Below, piece by piece: positions 1-4,542 of a stretch of DNA of 9,189 nt. Origin of the DNA: an uncultured Syntrophomonadaceae bacterium (GTDB taxonomy: Bacteria > Bacillota > Syntrophomonadia > Syntrophomonadales > Syntrophomonadaceae); contig CALXSZ010000017.1 of the NCBI GenBank assembly GCA_944391275.1, forward strand, positions 1-9,189, written 5' to 3'. The notes under the pieces were generated by a model. The model saw nothing but the letters and a program-made list of their open reading frames with translations, did no database searches and was not told the DNA's origin. How positions within the stretch are numbered: position 1 is the first letter of the stretch; the number at the start of each line of letters is the position of its first letter. Position numbers and translations under genes: made by a program.

Positions 1-66
1 AGAAATCGGATTTAATGCTGTAAATTGCTTAAATACGATAAACAATATGAGAATTCATTTTACCAA

Positions 67-2067
67 TTACCAAATTTGGGGACGATCTTCCGGCGCTACG
101 TACATGTCGTCGCCTATTTCAATAGGATATAGCTCGTAAAATTTGTCCATGGATGACAATACAGCGTTCACCCGCACTTTAGCCGGTGAATGTACATCAA
201 AACGAGCGATGTTGATAAGATAGGCGTCGGTGTATTTGCCGGCCCATATGGTCGCCCACTGTTCATAGGCTTCGCGAAGAGCGTCATTGTTGCCTTCAAG
301 GATCGAAGTGATACATTCCAGAGAAGCTAAATCCGCGATGTTTTCGGAAACGGTTAGGTCTCCATCAACAAAGTATCCGTCGATGATCGGATAATTATGG
401 TAATAAGCGGCAACCTTCTGTACACGTGTTTCAAACGCCGCGTAATCTTCTTCCCTCCACCAGTTGAGATAATTCCCGTTTATATCATATAACGCGCCGT
501 TATTGTCAAAAGAATGGCTGATTTCGTGCCCGATAACGGCGCCGATTCCGCCAAGATTTTGCGCAAGCGTCGCGTCCGGCGAATAAAAAGGTTCTTGAAG
601 AATGCCGGCAGGGAAAATGATGGCGTTAAAGTTAAGGGAATTGAAGGCATTTACCGTTTGCGGCGGATCCATCCATAAAAAGATTTCCTTGTCTACAGGC
701 TTTTGGTATAAATCGATCAGGAATTTTCGCTCAGATTGATATAAGGACAGAATGTTCTCGATATAAATGCCTCCGTCAGAGGGCGGAATAATCTCTGCAT
801 AGTTGTAAACGTCCAACCATTTTTCATCTGTGGGATAGCCTACTGCAACGATCATGTGATCCAGTTTTTGTATGGCATATTCCTTGGAGGAGGCGCTCAA
901 CCAATCGCTGGATTGAATCAGTTGTTTATACTCGTCTATTAACATATCGATCATTTCTTCTACATCACGTTTGGACTCTTCCGGGAAATAACGGTGTACA
1001 TAGAGTTTTCCGCACGCATATTTCAGATCATGGGAAATGAGATCCAAGATCGCACGGTCAATTTCCGTAGGTTCTTCCTGTCCGGCGATTATAGCCGAAA
1101 TTTTCAGACTTTGTTCCATATTGTCACGGGATGTATAGCAAGCGACCTGGTCTAAAATTACATATTGCGCGTAAGCTTTTAATTTTTCTAGATTGTCAGG
1201 CGTTAAATAATCATTCAATATTTTCGCCAGGTGTTCTTGACTGATTACAATAGTTGGTTCGTTTTCAATTTGATAAATTTTTTGGATGGATTCACGGTCC
1301 AAATTGGACATAAAAGTAAAGAATGCGTCCCAATGATATACATTATAGGTAATTTCGGGATCATATAGATCCTGTTGATTGAGCGATGCATTCGATAGCA
1401 GAGTGATGATTTCATGACACATATCGGTTCTTTTCTGCGCTTTGCGGGCGTCAAAACCATAGCGAATGAAAAGATTTTTTATATGGTCTAAATAAGCGTT
1501 TTTGACCTTTTCAGAAGAAACGTCATCGCTTTTCCAGACGTCTTCAAGATTTGTAGAATGAACATGAAAATCCAATATGAATTTTGATGAATCCGCTTGA
1601 TCAATTGTATAATCAAAACAAAAAAGCGGACAAATACCATACGCATAATAGATGTTACTGATGACTTCTACATATGAATATAGATCCGGTGCGTTTTCAA
1701 TATCTTCAATCATTTGGCTTACTGTATCGCCGAATTCTGTAGCGTTTCGCGTTTCCCAATCTACAGCTGTACGGTATAGGTCGGCAATCATCTGTTCTGG
1801 ATCGCCTTCTGGGAAATTGATGGGTGTTTGAACAAGGTCTGTGATGATGTCTTCCATTCTTTGATCGACTGTTTCATATATTTCATATATCCATGAAATA
1901 TATGGGGAATCAGCAGGGATTTCCCATTCCTCAAGCTGTTGACTGTTTATGTATTCATAAAAGTCGTCTTGAGGGGAAGTCTTCTCAGCGGCAAAAGAAC
2001 ACGAACCAAAAGCCCCCGTCATGAAAAATAATGCAAGGATAAAAGAGAAAAAACTTCTTTTTGTCAT
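67..2067 (-). CDS. Exported M13-family zinc metallopeptidase (neprilysin/PepO-like)
   Basis: A 666-residue zinc endopeptidase expected to act outside the cell on peptides. The N-terminus (MTKRSFF, then a hydrophobic stretch to about residue 22, then SFAAEK) is a signal peptide, probably cut near residues 26-27. The large N-terminal domain covers about 33-420. The catalytic domain has VNAF at 472-475 (substrate-binding, like the NAY/F motif of neprilysin), HEISH at 514-518 (zinc ligands H514 and H518, catalytic E515), and ENIAD at 575-579 (third zinc ligand E575, with D579). DVHSPAKVR follows, with H626 and R632 spaced like neprilysin H711 and R717, and the chain ends in Trp as in the family. 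Length is normal and all key residues are present. The start is fixed by GGGGAGGAA (complement of 2073-2081), 5 bp before ATG. It lies 325 bp downstream of the XRE regulator on the same strand. The family is clear; the substrate is unknown. Confidence 0.95.
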   Translation of the reverse strand: MTKRSFFSFILALFFMTGAFGSCSFAAEKTSPQDDFYEYINSQQLEEWEIPADSPYISWIYEIYETVDQRMEDIITDLVQTPINFPEGDPEQMIADLYRTAVDWETRNATEFGDTVSQMIEDIENAPDLYSYVEVISNIYYAYGICPLFCFDYTIDQADSSKFILDFHVHSTNLEDVWKSDDVSSEKVKNAYLDHIKNLFIRYGFDARKAQKRTDMCHEIITLLSNASLNQQDLYDPEITYNVYHWDAFFTFMSNLDRESIQKIYQIENEPTIVISQEHLAKILNDYLTPDNLEKLKAYAQYVILDQVACYTSRDNMEQSLKISAIIAGQEEPTEIDRAILDLISHDLKYACGKLYVHRYFPEESKRDVEEMIDMLIDEYKQLIQSSDWLSASSKEYAIQKLDHMIVAVGYPTDEKWLDVYNYAEIIPPSDGGIYIENILSLYQSERKFLIDLYQKPVDKEIFLWMDPPQTVNAFNSLNFNAIIFPAGILQEPFYSPDATLAQNLGGIGAVIGHEISHSFDNNGALYDINGNYLNWWREEDYAAFETRVQKVAAYYHNYPIIDGYFVDGDLTVSENIADLASLECITSILEGNNDALREAYEQWATIWAGKYTDAYLINIARFDVHSPAKVRVNAVLSSMDKFYELYPIEIGDDMYVAPEDRPQIW

Positions 2068-2245
2068 CTATATTCCTCCCCATATATTTGATATAGATAA
2101 ATCCTTCGAAATATTTCAACTTGTTTTTTTAGAAAAATGTATATGAAGAATCTATCAAAAATATTTTTGGCAGGAGCATCCGATTCTTTGTTGGCATACT
2201 ACTCTTCCAACTGCCTTATACGGAGGTGGTTTCGTTCGTTTTTTT

Positions 2246-2273
2246 GCCAAATCTTTATCGCCAAATCTTCATC
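2246..2273. repeat. Two-copy 14-bp tandem repeat in the gap upstream of the M13 peptidase gene
   Basis: GCCAAATCTTTATC (2246-2259) is followed directly by GCCAAATCTTCATC (2260-2273), 13 of 14 bases identical. It lies in the 325-bp gap (2068-2392) between the peptidase start and the end of the regulator gene. The rest of that gap holds the peptidase ribosome binding site and a weak possible promoter on the minus strand (TTGAAA, then TATATC 18 bp later, close to the gene). I see no convincing gene or terminator there. The repeat may be simple replication slippage. Confidence 0.5.
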
Positions 2274-2392
2274 GAATGGATGAAGTGTATACGAAACGGT
2301 TTTTAAGAAAGCTTTTTCCACTTAAAATCAGGAGCGCGTTTCTCCAATTTTTATTCAGCTGATCAATCGCCTGTAAATCTTGCACTCTTGCT

Positions 2393-2665
2393 CTATAACA
2401 ATTCGTGCGATTCCTCATCTGCCTGTTCCAAATCCCTGCGAAACTGCTCCAGGAAAACATACACTTCCTCTTCGGACAAAATCAACAAGTAGAAAATCAA
2501 GGACAAGGCTGAAAATCCATATTTCCCATGTTCCTGTTCAATGTAGGACCGTGGAGAAATCCCCAGCAATTCCGCCATTTTTTCCTGTGTATACCGATTC
2601 TGGATACGAAAATTGTAGATTGAATTTCTTAGAAATTTCTGTAACAATATCTTATATTGACGCAT
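2393..2665 (-). CDS. Short XRE-type helix-turn-helix transcriptional regulator
   Basis: A 90-residue DNA-binding protein. Residues about 24-60 (RYTQEKMAELLGISPRSYIE, then the EQEHGKYGFSA region) form an XRE/Cro-like helix-turn-helix: TQEKMAELLGIS is the helix-turn part and PRSYIEQEHGK the recognition region. Residues about 65-82 are a charged, probably helical tail (EEEVYVFLEQFRRDLEQ). No ligand or dimerisation domain beyond this is visible, which is usual for these very short regulators of Clostridia. The start is supported by AGAGAGG (complement of 2673-2679), 7 bp before ATG. It precedes the M13 peptidase gene on the same strand, but the 325-bp gap means co-transcription is not certain. 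A palindrome overlapping a possible promoter just upstream would suit autoregulation. The target genes are unknown. Confidence 0.88.
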   Translation of the reverse strand: MRQYKILLQKFLRNSIYNFRIQNRYTQEKMAELLGISPRSYIEQEHGKYGFSALSLIFYLLILSEEEVYVFLEQFRRDLEQADEESHELL

Positions 2666-2710
2666 AGAAAAACCTCTCTATTCTATCTTTATTCGACAGA
2701 ATGCATAAAA

Positions 2711-2744
2711 ATTTTATTGGTTTTATCTGCGCGTCAACATGACG
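2711..2744 (-). promoter_or_regulatory. Possible promoter and overlapping palindrome for the XRE regulator gene
   Basis: On the minus strand TTGACG (complement of 2732-2737) and TAAAAT (complement of 2711-2716) resemble sigma-A -35 and -10 boxes, but the 15-bp spacer is short. The palindrome CGTCA-aca-TGACG (2732-2744) covers the -35 box, where an autorepressor could bind. The gap to the start codon is 45 bp. This is motif reading only; nothing ties the palindrome to this regulator. Confidence 0.3.
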
Positions 2745-3056
2745 TACGCTTCATATTAAATCGTTCGAATAAAAATTTTCAGTACCCTTTTTTATTATCG
2801 TATGTACGGATGTTTACTGCAACAAAATTTTTAAAGTTTGAGCTATTTTTGAAAAATTTTAGGTGCCTATCCTATTACTTGGGTGTATATACTGAACAGG
2901 TTTCAAAAGAATTCTATGACAATTCCTACAATTAGACAAATATTATGCTGGAAATTCATCGGATTTATCCAGGACCTTGGTGAACATTCGTACGTATTTC
3001 TTGTAATTTCCTACTTAAAAAACAAAAGCGCCTTTGAAAAATTGGGCGACGTTTCA

Positions 3057-3084
3057 TTTAGGCGACGCATACCGGTTGCCTAAA
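3057..3084 (+). other. Strong hairpin with 10-bp stem and 8-nt loop
   Basis: TTTAGGCGAC (3057-3066) pairs with GTTGCCTAAA (3075-3084) around the loop GCATACCG. One pair is G-U when read as plus-strand RNA; on the minus strand the same position would be an A-C mismatch, so the fold is better as a plus-strand transcript. GGCGACG also occurs at 3045-3051, just before the stem. The hairpin is followed by AATTTCAG rather than a T-run, so it is not a typical intrinsic terminator in that direction. It could be an RNA leader element, a protein-binding site or a degenerate repeat. Confidence 0.45.
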
Positions 3085-3114
3085 ATTTCAGTTTGCTTTC
3101 TAGGAATACACCGT

Positions 3115-3141
3115 TTTACACTTCCAGAATTATGTTACAAT
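3115..3141 (+). promoter_or_regulatory. Candidate sigma-A promoter with extended -10, plus strand
   Basis: TTTACA (3115-3120) and TGTTACAAT (3133-3141, an extended -10 of the TGnTATAAT type) are separated by 15 bp between the hexamers. The extended -10 would compensate for the short spacer. A transcript would start near 3148, cross a G-rich ribosome binding site at 3173-3180 and then run antisense into the 3' end of the minus-strand gene at 3208-3819. Confidence 0.4.
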
Positions 3142-3183
3142 GAAAGGAAAAGAGCAACTTATCCGAATTTACAGGGGGGATAC

Positions 3184-3297
3184 ATGAAGGTTGCTAGGAT
3201 ACAAAAATTATTGCAGCAAATTTGGATTCGTTTTGGCCACTTCATCGTCTTTTGTAACATAAGATTCTATTTTTACAACTTCGTTTTGCTCGTTTAG
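3184..3297 (+). CDS. Possible 37-codon small ORF or remnant gene start, antisense to the neighbouring gene
   Basis: ATG at 3184 follows AGGGGGGA (3173-3180) and lies downstream of a promoter-like sequence at 3115-3141. The frame reads MKVARIQKLLQQIWIRFGHF and continues with an aromatic-rich hydrophobic tail (FYFYNFVLLV) to a stop at 3297. From 3208 on it overlaps, antisense, the end of the convergent secreted-protein gene, so its last 30 codons are probably just the shadow of that gene. The likeliest readings are a broken gene start left by a rearrangement, or an antisense transcript without a functional product. A real small hydrophobic peptide is possible but weakly supported, and I recognise no family. 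Confidence 0.2.
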   Translation: MKVARIQKLLQQIWIRFGHFIVFCNIRFYFYNFVLLV

Positions 3298-3819
3298 ATA
3301 AATTTTTATATCATCGCCAGGAAGGGAAAGTTTATAAAAGTCATAATAGTTGACTTGATTTTGGTTGACAAAATACGTAACCTGAGAAGCGAGAGAATAA
3401 TTTTTTAATGTGCCTCCTGGAACCGTGATCCACAATTGCCCTTCGCGGAAATCATAGTACATTCCATAAACGCTGGTTGCGATTTGTGTCGAATTTCCTA
3501 GGGAGAGGGTTAAAATGCTGCTTACTTGTTCACCCATATAGCTGGCTAAAATCTGACTGCCTATCTGAAGTTGAGAAAGCGGGATGTTTTTCCCTTGGTA
3601 TAGGCAAGGAGTAGAAGCGTCTGCGGATAATACGTGAAGCAGATTTCCATCAAAAATAGAAAGAATATAATGGTTGTCAATCGTAGTAATGAAGGTGATG
3701 GTTCCATAAACAGAGCTGCTGTTTTCAGAGGAGGTTTCTTCAGCTTGAGCGGCTACGGACGTCCATAATGTAAAAAATAGAATGATTGGAAAGAGGTAAA
3801 ATGGAAGCGTTTTTTTCAT
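3208..3819 (-). CDS. Hypothetical exported protein with two similar beta-rich halves
   Basis: A 203-residue protein of unknown function. MKKTLPF followed by a hydrophobic stretch to about residue 22 and an AQA-E site gives a clear signal peptide, probably cut after A26. A Ser/Glu-rich linker (27-36) follows. The mature part seems to contain two units: 37-105 begins SVYGTI, has alternating hydrophobic residues, then GKNIPLSQLQIGSQI; 117-186 begins SVYGMY and ends with YYDFYKLSLPGDDIKIYLNE and VVKIESYV. Both follow the order SVYG, two or three strands, a Y/L-S segment, an 'xLxxLxxGxxI' segment and a last strand, suggesting an internal duplication of a small beta-barrel-like fold. AAAAGGAGGA (complement of 3829-3838) 9 bp before ATG fixes the start. 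I see no catalytic motif, lipobox or wall anchor. A role in the envelope is inference from the signal peptide only. Confidence 0.85.
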   Translation of the reverse strand: MKKTLPFYLFPIILFFTLWTSVAAQAEETSSENSSSVYGTITFITTIDNHYILSIFDGNLLHVLSADASTPCLYQGKNIPLSQLQIGSQILASYMGEQVSSILTLSLGNSTQIATSVYGMYYDFREGQLWITVPGGTLKNYSLASQVTYFVNQNQVNYYDFYKLSLPGDDIKIYLNEQNEVVKIESYVTKDDEVAKTNPNLLQ

Positions 3820-3857
3820 AAAGCAGATTCCTCCTTTTGACGTTGTGCTGCGAAATG

Positions 3858-4076
3858 TTAAAAAAACGGATACAAGGATTTTTCCACTGTTTTCCTCAAA
3901 CTGTTTTTACACTTGCAGATGGCGTTTCTTTTGTTGTCTTTACAATAACAGAATGTACGTTCTACATCAATAGAAAGATCAGGAAATCTTTCGAAGATAT
4001 TAAGTAATTTTGGAAGGTGAATGAGGGTTTCCATGGAATAGTTTTTCATTATGGAATAAAGAGGGGATTTGTACAT
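3858..4076 (-). CDS. Doubtful 72-codon frame upstream of the small exported protein gene
   Basis: The frame lies 38 bp upstream of the exported-protein gene on the same strand. It has four Cys in two CxC pairs (CYC and CKC) with a basic C-terminus (KNSLRKTVEKSLYPFF). No ribosome binding site is present before the ATG at 4076 (the preceding bases are TTCCGTT) or before the internal Met codons. I recognise no family. It may be a decayed gene, or a chance frame in non-coding DNA between the exported-protein gene and the 76-nt repeats. The paired Cys would fit a small metal-binding protein, but that alone is not evidence. Confidence 0.2.
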   Translation of the reverse strand: MYKSPLYSIMKNYSMETLIHLPKLLNIFERFPDLSIDVERTFCYCKDNKRNAICKCKNSLRKTVEKSLYPFF

Positions 4077-4206
4077 AACGGAACTTTTGCGAACAGTTAA
4101 ACTGGAAAGAAATCTTTAGAAGCGGCGGGGATAGCATTTGGCGTGTGCGCGATTCCTTTTATACAAATTGTTTTGATCGCATAGGGAAATGATGGTTCGC
4201 TTATCT

Positions 4207-4262
4207 GGAATAAGGATATATAAAAGGATAGACACCAACAGATTGCAGGGTATCCTTATTCC
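4207..4262. other. Hairpin of repeat copy 1: perfect 12-bp stem, 32-nt loop
   Basis: GGAATAAGGATA (4207-4218) is perfectly complementary to TATCCTTATTCC (4251-4262). The 32-nt loop contains CACCAACAGATTGCAGGG, in which CAA and TTG (around CAGA) could form a small inner hairpin. The loop also holds a second AAGGATA (4224-4230), identical to 4212-4218, so the right arm TATCCTT could pair with either copy; this alternative pairing is not possible in copy 2. The perfect stem gives no clue to the transcribed strand. No T-run follows on the plus strand, so it is not a standard terminator in that direction. Confidence 0.6.
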
Positions 4263-4285
4263 TACTATGCTTTTGCTTATTTGTA

Positions 4286-4335
4286 ATAGGGATATATGAA
4301 ATGTCAGCCACCAATAAATTGTAGGGTATCCCTAT
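4286..4335. other. Hairpin of repeat copy 2: 9-bp stem, 32-nt loop, with a compensatory change
   Basis: ATAGGGATA (4286-4294) pairs with TATCCCTAT (4327-4335) around a 32-nt loop, the same loop length as copy 1. Relative to copy 1, the pair A4213-T4256 is replaced by G4289-C4332, so both sides changed and pairing was kept. 24 of the 32 loop positions are identical between copies, and most differences are transitions. The inner CAA/TTG pairing (around TAAA) is also kept. This is what is expected of a structure selected at the RNA level or as a DNA inverted repeat. Confidence 0.6.
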
Positions 4336-4479
4336 CGCTCCTATACTTTCCTTTATATGTTTTTCAAAATTCGTGGCGGACGTATAAAAAATTTGGAGGT
4401 ATGTAAGAATTAGTCAATTTTTAAGGGCTTTGAATTGAATAGGATTTCCAAGGTTTTTCTGTAATTTTTATTAATTTTG

Positions 4480-4509
4480 TCATGAACTTTCCTTATCGGG
4501 GGAAGAATA
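4480..4509 (+). promoter_or_regulatory. Candidate forespore (sigma-F/sigma-G type) promoter of lonB
   Basis: GGGAAGAATA (4500-4509) matches every position of the sigma-F -10 consensus GGnRAnAnTW. TCATG (4480-4484) lies exactly 15 bp upstream and fits 4 of 5 positions of the sigma-G -35 form GHATR, but only 3 of 5 of the sigma-F form GYWTA. A transcript would start near 4516, giving a leader of about 27 nt before the ATG at 4543. In Bacillus subtilis lonB is known to be transcribed in the forespore by sigma-F, so the position and type make sense. No good sigma-A promoter is seen nearby. Confidence 0.5.
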
Positions 4510-4542
4510 GAGAAGGATAAATCTTGGGAAGGAAATGATGGA

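Larger units (their letters stand above)
2666..3207. other. AT-rich intergenic stretch of 542 bp without a convincing gene
   Basis: Open frames here are short, lack ribosome binding sites and have unlikely compositions, so none is called for 2666-3056. There is a 9-bp AT-only inverted repeat (AAAATTTTT at 2824-2832 and its complement at 2852-2860), which could arise by chance in such AT-rich DNA. The right end is more structured: a 10-bp stem hairpin (3057-3084), a plus-strand promoter-like pair (3115-3141), and a ribosome binding site with start codon (3173-3186), described separately. No terminator is evident for the minus-strand gene ending at 3208. Confidence 0.6.
4199..4350. repeat. Two tandem copies of a 76-nt structured element upstream of lonB
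   Basis: Copy 1 (4199-4274) and copy 2 (4275-4350) align without gaps and are clearly related but diverged. Shared blocks include GCTTAT, TATCC, the loop core CACCAA-nAnATTG-n-AGGG, and a following CCTAT/CTATG-like pyrimidine-rich tail. A further fragment resembling the unit start (CTTTATATG) follows copy 2. Each unit folds into one hairpin, given separately. The pair lies in the divergent gap (4077-4542) between the minus-strand genes and lonB, ending 192 bp before the lonB start. The rest of that gap shows only the possible promoter at 4480-4509, a 6-bp inverted repeat TCAATT/AATTGA (4414-4438), and a GGAGGT (4395-4400) leading to no usable frame. I cannot match the element to a known riboswitch, leader or repeat family. 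Confidence 0.75.

Noticed and set aside
67..2067. M13 peptidase as a lipoprotein (Cys23 in FGSC)
   Set aside because: The residues before the Cys do not fit a good lipobox (Leu or similar expected at -3, Phe present), and a normal signal peptidase I site follows at SFAAE.
2269..2460. 63-codon minus-strand frame overlapping the end of the regulator gene
   Set aside because: No ribosome binding site, no recognisable domain, and its start lies inside the regulator gene in another frame.
2380..2667. 95-codon plus-strand frame opposite the XRE regulator gene
   Set aside because: It mirrors the regulator gene, which has a clear helix-turn-helix and a ribosome binding site; this frame has neither.
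2657..3083. Plus-strand frames in the AT-rich gap (2657-2935 and 2883-3083)
   Set aside because: No ribosome binding sites, AT-driven composition (many Phe, Leu, Tyr, Lys, Asn) and no recognisable family.
3057..3084. Intrinsic terminator of the minus-strand gene ending at 3208
   Set aside because: On the minus strand the stem has an A-C mismatch and is not followed by a T-run (TGAAACG follows), and it lies more than 120 bp after the stop codon.
4199..4350. CRISPR array
   Set aside because: Only two units, diverged along their whole length including the would-be spacers, and no cas genes nearby. This is a tandem duplication of one structured element.
4199..4350. Known riboswitch (c-di-GMP, glycine, preQ1, fluoride, T-box)
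   Set aside because: None of the conserved motifs I know for these classes is present, and the simple stem with a 32-nt loop fits none of them.
4395..4406. Ribosome binding site GGAGGT followed by ATG TAA as a start-stop leader
   Set aside because: There is no spacing between GGAGGT and ATG, so initiation there is unlikely, and no other start codon lies at a suitable distance.
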